Position numbers and translations under genes: made by a program. Below, in pieces: positions 9,665-17,754 of a stretch of DNA of 41,256 nucleotides; the first letter of the stretch is position 1, and every line of letters begins with the position of its first letter. The notes below the pieces were generated by a model that was not told the origin of the DNA, did no database searches, and saw only the letters and a list, made by a program, of their open reading frames with translations. Location: the NCBI GenBank assembly GCA_031274415.1, contig JAISQD010000012.1:1-41256 (forward strand), given 5' to 3'. The stretch is from Tannerellaceae bacterium (GTDB lineage Bacteria > Bacteroidota > Bacteroidia > Bacteroidales > Tannerellaceae).

Positions 9665-12600
9665 ATGAAAGAAGATATAAAGAAAGTCTTAGTACTCGGC
9701 TCGGGCGCCCTCAAAATAGGGGAGGCGGGCGAGTTTGATTACTCGGGTTCACAGGCGTTGAAAGCCATTAAGGAGGAGGGGATAAAAACGGTACTGATCA
9801 ATCCGAATATTGCGACGGTACAGACTTCGGAGGGGGTGGCCGACATTGTCTATTTCCTGCCTGTTACTCCCTTTTTTGTTGAGAAAGTCATCGAAAAAGA
9901 GCGTCCCGAAGGCATCCTCCTTGCCTTTGGCGGACAAACGGCGTTGAATTGCGGGGTTGCCCTGTACCAAAGCGGCGTATTGGAAAAATATAATGTACGC
10001 GTATTGGGCACTCCGGTGCAAGCCATCATGGACACGGAAGACCGCGAACTGTTTGTCCGCAAATTAGACGAGATCAATATAAAGACGATCAAAAGCGAAG
10101 CTGTTGAGAATATCAAAGATGCCCGTCGCGCCGCCGCCGAACTGGGTTATCCGGTGATTATCCGCGCCGCCTATGCGTTGGGGGGACTGGGTTCGGGCTT
10201 CTGCGATAACGAGGAAGAATTGAATACGCTGGCGGAAAAAGCCTTCTCTTTCTCTCCGCAGGTGCTGGTGGAGAAAAGCCTGAAAGGGTGGAAAGAGGTG
10301 GAGTATGAAGTGGTGCGCGACCGTTTCGACAACTGTATCACCGTTTGTAACATGGAGAACTTCGACCCGTTGGGTATCCATACCGGCGAGAGCATCGTCA
10401 TCGCCCCGTCGCAAACGCTGACAAACTCCGAGTATCATAAACTGCGCGAGCTGGCCATCCGGATCATCCGTCATATCGGTATCGTCGGCGAATGTAACGT
10501 ACAATACGCTTTCGACCCGGAGAGTGAGGACTATCGCGTGATCGAGGTGAATGCCCGCCTGAGCCGTTCATCCGCCTTAGCCTCCAAAGCGACCGGTTAT
10601 CCTTTGGCTTTTGTTGCGGCAAAGTTGGGATTGGGATACGGCCTCTTTGATTTGAAGAACTCGGTAACGAAGACGACCAGCGCATTCTTTGAACCGGCTT
10701 TGGACTATGTCGTATGCAAGATTCCCCGCTGGGATTTGGGTAAGTTCCATGGCGTAGCCCGCGAAATCGGTTCGAGCATGAAATCGGTCGGGGAGGTGAT
10801 GGCCATCGGACGCACCTTTGAAGAGGCCATTCAAAAGGGGCTTCGCATGATAGGGCAGGGGATGCACGGTTTTGTGGAAAATAAAGAGCTGGTGATACAG
10901 GATATAGACAAAGCGCTCAACGAACCGACCGACCGCCGCATATTCGTTATCAGCAAAGCCTTCCGCGCCGGTTATACCATCGATCAGATCTATGATTTGA
11001 CGAAGATAGACAAGTGGTTTCTGCAAAAACTGCATAACATTATTGTGACGACGGAAAAGCTGGAGAGTTACCGCGCTATTGCCGATATCCCCGACACACT
11101 GTTCCGCCAAGCCAAAGTAGAAGGGTTTTCTGATTTCCAGATCGCGCGCGCCATCTTCAAATCGGATATAGCGGATATAGAAAAAGCCAGCTTGTCGGTA
11201 CGGCAGGACAGAAAATGGCGCGGCATCTATCCGGTTGTCAAACAAATTGATACCCTGGCAGCCGAATACCCCGCACAGACCAACTACCTGTACCTGACGT
11301 ATAGCGGGACGGAGCATGACGTCCGTTATGTGGGAGACAAACGGTCGATCGTTGTATTGGGTTCGGGCGCTTACCGTATCGGCAGTTCGGTGGAGTTCGA
11401 CTGGTGCGGCGTGCAAGCGCTCAATACCATTCGTAAAGAGGGGTGGCGTTCGGTGATGATCAATTATAATCCCGAAACCGTGTCGACGGATTATGATATG
11501 TGCGACCGTCTCTATTTTGATGAGCTGACCTTTGAACGGGTCATGGATATCCTGGAGCTGGAAAACCCGCATGGCGTCATTGTTTCTACCGGAGGACAAA
11601 TACCGAACAACCTGGCCATGCGCCTGAATGAACAGGCTGTCCATATTCTCGGTACATCGGCTAAGAGTATTGATAATGCGGAAGACCGTCACAAGTTTTC
11701 CGCCATGCTGGATCGTATCGGAGTGGATCAACCGCGCTGGCAGGAGCTGAGCAGCCTGAAGGAGATCAACCGGTTTGTGGAAGAGGTCGGTTTTCCCGTA
11801 TTGGTGCGTCCGAGCTATGTATTGAGCGGGGCGGCGATGAATGTATGTTCCAACCAGGAAGAGCTTGAACGGTTTCTGAAGCTGGCTGCCAATGTGAGTA
11901 AGAAACATCCCGTGGTGGTCAGCCAGTTTATCGAACATGCGAAAGAGGTGGAGCTGGATGCCGTCGCCGACCGGGGTGAGATCATTATGTACGCCATCAG
12001 CGAACATATCGAATTTGCCGGCGTACACAGTGGGGATGCCACGATACAATTCCCCGCCCAAAAGCTTTATGTCGAAACCATGCGCCGCATAAAACGTGTC
12101 AGCAGGCAGATTGCGAAAGAGTTGAATATCTCCGGTCCGTTCAACATTCAATATCTGGCAAAAGGCAATGAGATCAAGGTGATCGAATGTAACCTCCGCG
12201 CTTCCCGCAGTTTTCCTTTCGTAAGCAAGGTGTTAAAGATCAACTTTATCGAACTGGCTACGCATGTGATGCTGGGACTGCCGGTACAAAAGCCGGCGAA
12301 AAATGAGTTTGATCTGGATTATGTGGGTATTAAAGCGTCCCAGTTCTCATTCAGCCGTTTGCAGAAGGCTGATCCGGTGCTGGGTGTGGATATGGCTTCC
12401 ACCGGAGAAGTGGGTTGTATTGCCGACGATACATCCGAAGCCATACTCAAGAGCATGCTGTCGGTGGGATACCGCATACCGGAAAAGAACATCCTGCTTT
12501 CTACCGGCACCGCTAAACAAAAAGTGGATATGTTAGACGCCGCCCGCCTTTTGTACAAAAAAGGGTACAATCTGTTTGCGACTGGCGGAACGTATCAATT

Positions 12601-12886
12601 TTTGAAAGAGAACGGGATAGAAAGCACGCATGTATACTGGCCGAGCGAAAACGAACAGCCGCAAGCGCTCGCCATGCTTCATGAGAAGAAGATTGATATG
12701 GTGGTCAATATCCCGCGCGACCTGTCGGCCGGTGAGTTGGATAACGGGTATAAAATCCGTCGCGCCGCTATTGACTTGAATATTCCGCTGATTACGAATG
12801 CCCGTTTGGCGGATGCATTTATTACGGCTTTCTGTACCCATACTATGGATGATCTATTGATCAAGCACTGGAAAGAATATAAATGA
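9665..12886 (+). CDS. carB: Carbamoyl-phosphate synthase large subunit
   Basis: A 1073-residue synthetase, the usual full length, with two ATP-grasp halves. The halves begin at VLVLGSGALKIGEAGEFDYS (near residue 10) and VVLGSGAYRIGSSVEFDWCG (near 568); each is followed by EVNARLSRSSALASKATGYP or ECNLRASRSFPFVSKVLKIN, the metal/ATP-binding strands. The C-terminal MGS-like regulatory domain (ATGGTYQFLKENGI and FITAFCTHTMDDL) is intact. I chose the ATG at 9665, because MKEDIKKVLVLG matches the family start; an in-frame TTG at 9647 would overlap the carA stop. It ends the purF-like/carA/carB unit. Confidence 0.97.
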   Translation: MKEDIKKVLVLGSGALKIGEAGEFDYSGSQALKAIKEEGIKTVLINPNIATVQTSEGVADIVYFLPVTPFFVEKVIEKERPEGILLAFGGQTALNCGVALYQSGVLEKYNVRVLGTPVQAIMDTEDRELFVRKLDEINIKTIKSEAVENIKDARRAAAELGYPVIIRAAYALGGLGSGFCDNEEELNTLAEKAFSFSPQVLVEKSLKGWKEVEYEVVRDRFDNCITVCNMENFDPLGIHTGESIVIAPSQTLTNSEYHKLRELAIRIIRHIGIVGECNVQYAFDPESEDYRVIEVNARLSRSSALASKATGYPLAFVAAKLGLGYGLFDLKNSVTKTTSAFFEPALDYVVCKIPRWDLGKFHGVAREIGSSMKSVGEVMAIGRTFEEAIQKGLRMIGQGMHGFVENKELVIQDIDKALNEPTDRRIFVISKAFRAGYTIDQIYDLTKIDKWFLQKLHNIIVTTEKLESYRAIADIPDTLFRQAKVEGFSDFQIARAIFKSDIADIEKASLSVRQDRKWRGIYPVVKQIDTLAAEYPAQTNYLYLTYSGTEHDVRYVGDKRSIVVLGSGAYRIGSSVEFDWCGVQALNTIRKEGWRSVMINYNPETVSTDYDMCDRLYFDELTFERVMDILELENPHGVIVSTGGQIPNNLAMRLNEQAVHILGTSAKSIDNAEDRHKFSAMLDRIGVDQPRWQELSSLKEINRFVEEVGFPVLVRPSYVLSGAAMNVCSNQEELERFLKLAANVSKKHPVVVSQFIEHAKEVELDAVADRGEIIMYAISEHIEFAGVHSGDATIQFPAQKLYVETMRRIKRVSRQIAKELNISGPFNIQYLAKGNEIKVIECNLRASRSFPFVSKVLKINFIELATHVMLGLPVQKPAKNEFDLDYVGIKASQFSFSRLQKADPVLGVDMASTGEVGCIADDTSEAILKSMLSVGYRIPEKNILLSTGTAKQKVDMLDAARLLYKKGYNLFATGGTYQFLKENGIESTHVYWPSENEQPQALAMLHEKKIDMVVNIPRDLSAGELDNGYKIRRAAIDLNIPLITNARLADAFITAFCTHTMDDLLIKHWKEYK

Positions 12887-12967
12887 GAATGAATTAGTGT
12901 ACATATATGTAAAAACTCGCATGATTATGATAAAAAAACTCTATTTTAGTTATATGTGGTGTCATTG

Positions 12968-13000
12968 TTTGTCTAATTTCACAAGGATTTACTATCTTTG
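12968..13000 (+). promoter_or_regulatory. Promoter of the Crp/Fnr-type gene
   Basis: TTTG at 12968-12971, a 21-nt spacer and TATCTTTG at 12993-13000. This is one of the best full matches to the Bacteroidetes consensus in the window. The ATG at 13022 lies 21 nt downstream. Confidence 0.75.
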
Positions 13001-13021
13001 TGTCGAAATTAAACTTAAACA

Positions 13022-13609
13022 ATGAACACAAAGAAAATGATTGCCCAACGGCTGGGAGATATCCTTTCGCCGTTGTGTAGCAGTACCGTTGATAAATTAG
13101 CCTCTATTTTGATGTGTACTGTACTAAAAAAGAATGATATTTTCCTGAAGGAAAAGAATGTAAGCGACCAGATTTGCTACGTCGAGAGTGGTTTGATACG
13201 CCAGTTTTATAGTACAGACGATAGAGATGTAACCGAGCATTTTGCTTGTGAAAACGACTTTATTTTCTGTATTGAGAATTTTCTCCATCAGAAACCGGAA
13301 TATCTGGCCATAGAGGCTTTAGAACCGACAGTATTGTATGGAATCCCCTATGAACCGCTGATGGAACTCATCGAAGAGTGCCCGGATGCGGGTGTTATGT
13401 ATCAGAAATTATTGGAGCGGATATTGTATAACCTCCAAAGTAAAATCAATTCATTTCGTTTTGAAACGACGCATGAGCGTTACAGGAACTTGTTAAACGA
13501 GAGGCCGGAGATTATCAAACGTGTACCCCTTGTGCATATTGCCTCGTTCCTGCTAATGTCGCCGGAAACATTGAGCCGCGTACGATCACGGCTACTTACC
13601 AAATGGTAA
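13022..13609 (+). CDS. Crp/Fnr-family transcriptional regulator
   Basis: A 195-residue protein with an N-terminal cyclic-nucleotide-binding-type beta barrel (ESGLIRQFYSTDDRDVTEHF, about 58-77, is the usual CAP-like core), a long dimer helix (about 115-150) and a short C-terminal winged helix with HIASFLLMSPETLSRVRSR (about 173-191) as the likely recognition helix-turn-helix. There are few Cys residues and no obvious N-terminal iron-sulfur cluster motif, so it is not a classical oxygen-sensing FNR. The effector is unknown. An FNR-like palindrome (TTGAC N4 GTCAA) lies 21 nt past its stop, a reasonable candidate target. Confidence 0.85.
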   Translation: MNTKKMIAQRLGDILSPLCSSTVDKLASILMCTVLKKNDIFLKEKNVSDQICYVESGLIRQFYSTDDRDVTEHFACENDFIFCIENFLHQKPEYLAIEALEPTVLYGIPYEPLMELIEECPDAGVMYQKLLERILYNLQSKINSFRFETTHERYRNLLNERPEIIKRVPLVHIASFLLMSPETLSRVRSRLLTKW

Positions 13610-13630
13610 ACTCCAACAATTGTTGATTTC

Positions 13631-13644
13631 TTGACTTAGGTCAA
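13631..13644 (+). promoter_or_regulatory. FNR-like palindromic operator
   Basis: TTGACTTAGGTCAA has perfect half-sites TTGAC and GTCAA around 4 nt. This is the geometry of Crp/Fnr-family sites. Its centre (13637.5) lies about 41-44 nt before the start expected from the -7 box at 13667-13674, which is the class II activation position. No TTTG is present at -33, as expected for an activator-dependent promoter. Confidence 0.5.
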
Positions 13645-13666
13645 GTGGTATTCAATTCGTTTTCAC

Positions 13667-13674
13667 GATCTTTG
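13667..13674 (+). promoter_or_regulatory. -7 box of an orphan promoter
   Basis: GATCTTTG matches TAnnTTTG with one change at the first base. No open frame of useful length begins downstream before the terminator at 13778. Confidence 0.45.
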
Positions 13675-13679
13675 TACCG

Positions 13680-13814
13680 AATAAAGGTGTAAGACTTTTT
13701 TATGATTAGTTAAGCGATAACCAAAATCGACTATGGTTATATACACAGATGGATTAGGTTAGTTTTTGATTCTCAGGAAGAGGCTGTCCCGAAACGGACA
13801 GTCTCTTTTGTTTT
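13680..13814 (+). ncRNA. Candidate small RNA under an FNR-like site
   Basis: This interval is bounded on the left by a promoter-like box with an FNR-like palindrome upstream and on the right by a strong plus-strand terminator. The only frames inside are of three and nine codons. I infer a transcript of about 135 nt. Alternatives are a leader left behind when a target gene was lost, or read-through from the Crp/Fnr gene. I do not recognise the RNA family. Confidence 0.3.
13778..13814 (+). terminator. Strong Rho-independent terminator, plus strand
   Basis: A 12-bp stem pairs AAGAGGCTGTCC (13778-13789) with GGACAGTCTCTT (13796-13807), with one G-T pair and a 6-nt loop. TTTTGTTTT follows. On the minus strand no T-run follows, so it serves rightward transcription. 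Confidence 0.75.
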
Positions 13815-13837
13815 CCGAGAATCCGGGTCATAATGGG

Positions 13838-14716
13838 TTAGTACTCTTTTAGTTTACCGGCCAACTCCCGTATCAAAGCAGTAGCATCCGTCACATTATC
13901 CCCCTTCTCGTTGAACACGCCAATCATGTACTGCCCTTCCCAAAACAGGGGAATATCGCCATTGTAGCGGTCTTTGACCAACAGTTCGCCTTCACGGTAT
14001 TCGAGCGGTTGGCGGGTGAAGGTGAAATACTGATCCAGCACGCCTTTTGCTCCCTCCTTCGTTTTTGCATCGACAACAAACAGCTGGAACTCCTGACCGG
14101 AGCGTTCATACTTCGCCACGTATACGGAGCGGAGAAACTCATGCCCGATATAGTTGGATGTGACATATGTCGTGGAGTAGGGGACTTTCCCCTCTTCGGG
14201 GAACAGTGCGGCGACAGGCGGATAACCGGCCTCCGGGTCAATCTTTCCGGCCAACCCCCCAGCGATTGCCTGTATTGTTTGCGCCACATCGCCGGCGCTA
14301 TTGCTCCACATTTTCACATAGATATGGCCGGCAAAGAAATAGAGGTTCTTGTCGTCGCCTTGCGCTTCACCGCCAATGGGTAGCTGGTTGAGCGACGAAC
14401 GTTCGGAGGCGTACATGCCGAAAGCGTCTTCCGGCGTTGCATGCCGGTAGGCCTGAATCGTGATGTAATCCTCCCCTTGCTTGTATTCCAGCGAGGTCAT
14501 CTCCCGGAAATTGTTTTCTATGAATAAAGGAGCCGCTCCATTTATCCGGTCAAACAGGTTGTCGGGATTAAAGACCTCAATAGCCTCCTCGATTGTCCAG
14601 CCCTGCACGTCGGGCAACCATGATCTTAATTGCTCGGGCGTTTGCGCTGCCAACAATGGCGTGGTGAAAAGAAAGAGCAAAACGGCTCTTTTCCGTAAAC
14701 AGGTGAAAATAACCAT
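13838..14716 (-). CDS. DUF6599-like exported protein
   Basis: A 292-residue protein with a signal peptide (basic MVIFTCLRKR, hydrophobic VLLFLFTTPLLAAQ). The body contains LPDVQGWTIEEAIEVFNPDN, LFDRINGAAPLFIENNF and the repeated theme of a Tyr-rich strand plus AFGMYASERS, which I associate with DUF6599, a family of exported proteins of unknown function. It lies only 6 nt downstream of the aldo/keto reductase gene, so the two are co-transcribed. The pair may work on a secreted redox step, but that is inference from position alone. Confidence 0.7.
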   Translation of the reverse strand: MVIFTCLRKRAVLLFLFTTPLLAAQTPEQLRSWLPDVQGWTIEEAIEVFNPDNLFDRINGAAPLFIENNFREMTSLEYKQGEDYITIQAYRHATPEDAFGMYASERSSLNQLPIGGEAQGDDKNLYFFAGHIYVKMWSNSAGDVAQTIQAIAGGLAGKIDPEAGYPPVAALFPEEGKVPYSTTYVTSNYIGHEFLRSVYVAKYERSGQEFQLFVVDAKTKEGAKGVLDQYFTFTRQPLEYREGELLVKDRYNGDIPLFWEGQYMIGVFNEKGDNVTDATALIRELAGKLKEY

Positions 14717-14722
14717 ACCTTA

Positions 14723-15919
14723 TTATGTTAAAAACTCGTTAGGCATATCCATGACCGGTTTTATGGCGGCAATTTTCGTTGCCACATCAAATCCGGACGT
14801 GCACGTCACCTGACAACTGCCGTTACAGCTCTTGCATGCCGTCGGGGAAAGGTTGGCCTCCAGAAGCGTCTCTTTCGACAGTTGCGAATACTTGTAGCCA
14901 TAGGCATACATATAGGCACGCATAATATCGGGGATCGGAAGTTGTTCGACACACTGTTCGCGGCACTGTCCGCATTGCTGGCAATAGAGCATCTCCTGGT
15001 TACAAAGCGCAGCCAGGTACTCCTTTTCACCGGTGGTCAGCTCAGGGTTGTTTGCCGCAGCCAGACACTCTTCCAGTTCGTCATAATTGGTGAAACCGGG
15101 AATGGCCGTTGTGATGTGTTCGTTCTTCCATGCCCACTTCAGGCAGGCTTTTGCATCAATTTTCTTCTTACCGCCGGCATCTTCCGTCCCGCCCGTCATC
15201 GTCTTCATGGCCACAAACCCGATACCTGCCTTTACGCCACGGGCAATCGCTTCGTCTGTCTCCTTGAGATGACCCAGCTTGAAATTATAGCTGATCAGGA
15301 TGACCTCATAAATGCCTGTCTCAATAGCCGCATCAATCTGTTCGGGCTTATGCGCATGGGTAGAAAGACCGATATGGCGGATCTTGCCATCCGCTTTAAA
15401 CTTTTTCAGCAGATCGACAATCCTTTCATCCGTGATCTCTTCCGTACCGGAAAGCGCATGGGTATAAAAGATATCCACATAGTCCATCTGAAGACGTTTC
15501 AGACTGAGGTCAAGCAGTTCGGTATACGTCTCTTCAAAGGTATCTTTCAACGGGTAATCGAACTTCCCTTTTGTGGCGACGATAAAACTGTCGCGCGGCT
15601 TATCCTTGAAAAATGCGCCGACCATCTCTTCATTTCTTCCGTTCTGGTATCCATGCGCCGTATCAAAATACACCAGTCCCGAATTGTAAGCCGCTCTTAA
15701 AATCGTCGGATTATCCGCCCGCATAACCCCCATACTCAAGATGGGCAGTTGTATGCCTGTTTTCCCTAAAGTCCTGACAGGAAATTCGTTCGTCTTTCCG
15801 GCCGGGTCGGCCGCCTTCCGTGTTGAAGCCGCAGCGCCGGGAATCATCAACGCTCCCGCTCCCGCCGTAACAGATAACCGTAGAAAATCTCTCCGGTTGA
15901 CATTCTTGTTCTTCATCAT
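14723..15919 (-). CDS. Tat-exported aldo/keto reductase with ferredoxin-type Cys clusters
   Basis: A 398-residue protein. The start carries a twin-arginine signal (NRRDFLRLSVTAGAGAL), which implies folded export with a cofactor. The aldo/keto reductase barrel follows: FPVRTLGKTGIQLPILSMGV, DTAHGYQNGRNEEMVG with the catalytic-type Asp/Tyr, and IRHIGLSTHAHKP. The last third has CQQCGQCREQC and CKSCNGSCQVTC, which look like iron-sulfur-binding cysteines. This AKR-ferredoxin type is widespread in anaerobes; the substrate is unknown. It begins a two-gene minus-strand operon with the DUF6599 gene. The second Met (MKNKN) is an equally good start. Confidence 0.88.
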   Translation of the reverse strand: MMKNKNVNRRDFLRLSVTAGAGALMIPGAAASTRKAADPAGKTNEFPVRTLGKTGIQLPILSMGVMRADNPTILRAAYNSGLVYFDTAHGYQNGRNEEMVGAFFKDKPRDSFIVATKGKFDYPLKDTFEETYTELLDLSLKRLQMDYVDIFYTHALSGTEEITDERIVDLLKKFKADGKIRHIGLSTHAHKPEQIDAAIETGIYEVILISYNFKLGHLKETDEAIARGVKAGIGFVAMKTMTGGTEDAGGKKKIDAKACLKWAWKNEHITTAIPGFTNYDELEECLAAANNPELTTGEKEYLAALCNQEMLYCQQCGQCREQCVEQLPIPDIMRAYMYAYGYKYSQLSKETLLEANLSPTACKSCNGSCQVTCTSGFDVATKIAAIKPVMDMPNEFLT

Positions 15920-15983
15920 TCAATCAATTAAGCGATTAATACTCTTGGTCTAATACCATTGGTTCTATATACATTGAATCAAA

Positions 15984-15991
15984 CAAATGTA
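15984..15991 (-). promoter_or_regulatory. -7 box for the aldo/keto reductase operon
   Basis: On the minus strand this reads TACATTTG, an exact TAnnTTTG match, 64 nt before the start codon. No -33 TTTG is seen at normal spacing. The small transposable element at 16033 lies about 40 nt further upstream. Confidence 0.5.
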
Positions 15992-16022
15992 CAACTATTT
16001 TTTTTATAATGAATACTTCCAA

Positions 16023-16087
16023 CATGATTCGTCAGGGTCAACGCATTAAAACAATACATTTTAATGCGTTGACCCTGCATGATTCGT
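16023..16087. repeat. 10-bp target site duplication flanking the miniature element
   Basis: CATGATTCGT occurs at 16023-16032 and again at 16078-16087, directly abutting both ends of the 45-bp inverted-repeat element. A perfect duplication of this kind is the mark of a transposition event. Confidence 0.85.
16033..16077. mobile_element. 45-bp miniature inverted-repeat element
   Basis: The left end CAGGGTCAACGCATTAAAA (16033-16051) is repeated in perfect inverted form at 16059-16077, with only 7 nt (CAATACA) between. Ends beginning CAGGG and a duplication of about 8-10 bp are typical of the ISAs1 family, which I infer as the helper transposase; none is encoded in the window. One more copy of the same end is at 39182-39200. 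Confidence 0.8.
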
Positions 16088-16150
16088 TGCCATTAAGTGA
16101 AAGCGCTTTCTCGAAAAAAAAATCTGGGAGGAGAAATAAAGGTAATCAGA

Positions 16151-16186
16151 AAAAAGGGTTGCCCCCGGTTTTCCGGACAACCCTTT
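16151..16186 (-). terminator. Terminator of the PCMD-like gene, possibly bidirectional
   Basis: AAAGGGTTG (16153-16161) pairs with CAACCCTTT (16178-16186), with an inner CCGG-TTTT-CCGG stem. On the minus strand the hairpin runs into a T-run (CCCTTTTTTC), just past the stop of the 16216-17496 gene. Confidence 0.8.
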
Positions 16187-16215
16187 CCACACAGATGGAT
16201 ACTGGTGAAAACGCG

Positions 16216-17496
16216 TTATTTCACCACGATAATTGTCGATTTCTTATTTGTCCGTACGATGTATATACCTGCCGGTAAACTAAAGTTGCCCGAGCCAGCG
16301 ATTGTTTTTTCCGTAACTGCCTGTCCATTCGTTGTATAGACGGTGGCTTTTCCTTCAAAACCGGTGACATACACCTGTCCGCCGGACGTATAAACCGATG
16401 GTCCGTCTTTTACCACCTTTTCGTTGGACGAATCGGATGAGGTGTAGACCAACTGGTACGTTTCGCTGTTGCCGGATACATCAAAGTCGTTGCCTTTTAC
16501 CACAATGGTGATTGTCGTGACGTCGCCTTCTGTTTCGGAAGTGGCTTCTTCTACCGTAGCCCACGGGCTTTTAGCCACTGCTTCGATATCGCTTAAAGCG
16601 GGAGCGCTCCCTTCGAAATTATAGACTTTTGTATCTTCGTCAAAACCTTCGATGCTCTCGCCGCCTACCTTAATATCCGTCAGCGTGGAGTAGTAGACCA
16701 TTTCGACATCGTCCAACAGTAGCTCATCACCGGCAGAACCACCACCAAATGCAGCGTTAGTCAGCGCTGAGATGAGGATATATGCCGGTTCATTTTCTCT
16801 GGCTACATAGTCAAAAGGTGCAATAAGCTCCTTCCACTCGTCCCTTGTTTCGGTCGGGCTTAAGACTAAAGTTGCATTAGCCACCGCTTTTTCAGCTATA
16901 TCAGCCGGAGTTTCTGCAGCTCTGCTTTGAAAATCAGCAGCCGTATGAATCCAGGCGGATACGGCCCCTATATCGCTAGCGCCTTGTGATACGGGAGTGT
17001 ATTTCACTAACGCTTTCAATGCATCCGGACGTCCGGTGAACGGTTGCCTGAAATTATTCGCGCCGGGATCAGTGGATGTCGCAAAGGTAAATGCATCGTT
17101 ATTGAGGCTTGTGATGGGTTGCATATCCTCAATCTGTATAACACCGGTCGTCAAAAATCCGTTGAGATTAACCATGCCTGCTAAATTGGCAGAGTATAAT
17201 CTCACGTAATAGTTAGGATTATCGGCTGTCCCCCTGTTCTCTTGTGTCGGGTGGTTTGATAATCCCAAGATTAGCGCCGTAGGAATAAGCCCTCCTGTCC
17301 CGGTAGCATACGAACTCCACCCCACAGGCTCTTGCACTGTCGAAGTCGTTCCATCCAGTTTAACACCTGCCTCCCATTGTTCAAAATTTGAATTAGGTAA
17401 TTGATACACGCCCGTTTGGGCATTCATGATACTATAACCGCTTAACGCAAAGGTTATAATTAAAGCAGTTAGTGATTTTGTAGCATTTTTTTTCAT
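16216..17496 (-). CDS. PCMD-domain-like secreted protein with C-terminal sorting-type tail
   Basis: A 426-residue protein with a signal peptide (MKKNATKSLTALIITFALSG ending near MNAQ). The mature N-terminus has LPNSNFEQWE and VGWSSY, then a jelly-roll-like region ending in DELLLDDVEMVYY, as in PCMD (putative carbohydrate metabolism) proteins. A linker domain (about 275-350) follows, and the last 70 residues (VYVTGFEGKATVYTTNGQ, LPAGIYIVRTNKKSTIIVVK) resemble the C-terminal domains of type IX secretion cargo or the related DUF6383. No catalytic residues can be named. It is a single gene with a good promoter, an A-rich repeated leader and its own terminator, so probably well expressed. Function unknown. 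Confidence 0.7.
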   Translation of the reverse strand: MKKNATKSLTALIITFALSGYSIMNAQTGVYQLPNSNFEQWEAGVKLDGTTSTVQEPVGWSSYATGTGGLIPTALILGLSNHPTQENRGTADNPNYYVRLYSANLAGMVNLNGFLTTGVIQIEDMQPITSLNNDAFTFATSTDPGANNFRQPFTGRPDALKALVKYTPVSQGASDIGAVSAWIHTAADFQSRAAETPADIAEKAVANATLVLSPTETRDEWKELIAPFDYVARENEPAYILISALTNAAFGGGSAGDELLLDDVEMVYYSTLTDIKVGGESIEGFDEDTKVYNFEGSAPALSDIEAVAKSPWATVEEATSETEGDVTTITIVVKGNDFDVSGNSETYQLVYTSSDSSNEKVVKDGPSVYTSGGQVYVTGFEGKATVYTTNGQAVTEKTIAGSGNFSLPAGIYIVRTNKKSTIIVVK

Positions 17497-17500
17497 GATA

Positions 17501-17537
17501 GATAATTTTTATAGATAATTTTTATAGATAATTTTTT
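17501..17537. repeat. Three 13-bp tandem repeats in the PCMD-like gene leader
   Basis: GATAATTTTTATA occurs at 17501-17513 and 17514-17526, and a degenerate copy at 17527-17537. Read on the minus strand it is an A-rich segment directly before the start codon. A-rich leaders favour initiation in Bacteroidetes, where strong Shine-Dalgarno sites are rare. Confidence 0.7.
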
Positions 17538-17582
17538 AATACCAATAGCATCCGCGCATTTAATTCACGTGATTCTTCCCCA

Positions 17583-17613
17583 CAAATGTAAAGAGAAATC
17601 CGTCAATACCAAA
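17583..17613 (-). promoter_or_regulatory. Promoter of the PCMD-like gene
   Basis: On the minus strand: TTTG (17613-17610), 19-nt spacer, TACATTTG (17590-17583). This is a full consensus match; the leader to the start codon is about 80 nt and contains the tandem repeats. I see nothing else clear in 17614-17754. Confidence 0.75.
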
Positions 17614-17754
17614 ATCTCTTACCAAATAATGACGTAAAATTTACTAAAGCCCTGCCTTTTCTCGCCCCTTTTCTTATAATATATGTGAATATCCGGCAGG
17701 GAGTTCCAAAAGAAATGATATTGTAACACAATCTTTATCGGTTTTAACCGTTCC

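Noticed and set aside
10577..12151. 524-codon open frame on the minus strand inside carB
   Set aside because: It is exactly antisense to a well-supported conserved gene, has no recognisable domain and reflects the codon bias of carB.
12900..12911. 12-bp palindrome TACATATATGTA after carB
   Set aside because: Short and AT-rich, and expected by chance in such a leader; no terminator tail.
14882..15700. 272-codon plus-strand frame opposite the aldo/keto reductase
   Set aside because: Antisense shadow; the minus strand carries complete AKR and Cys-cluster motifs.
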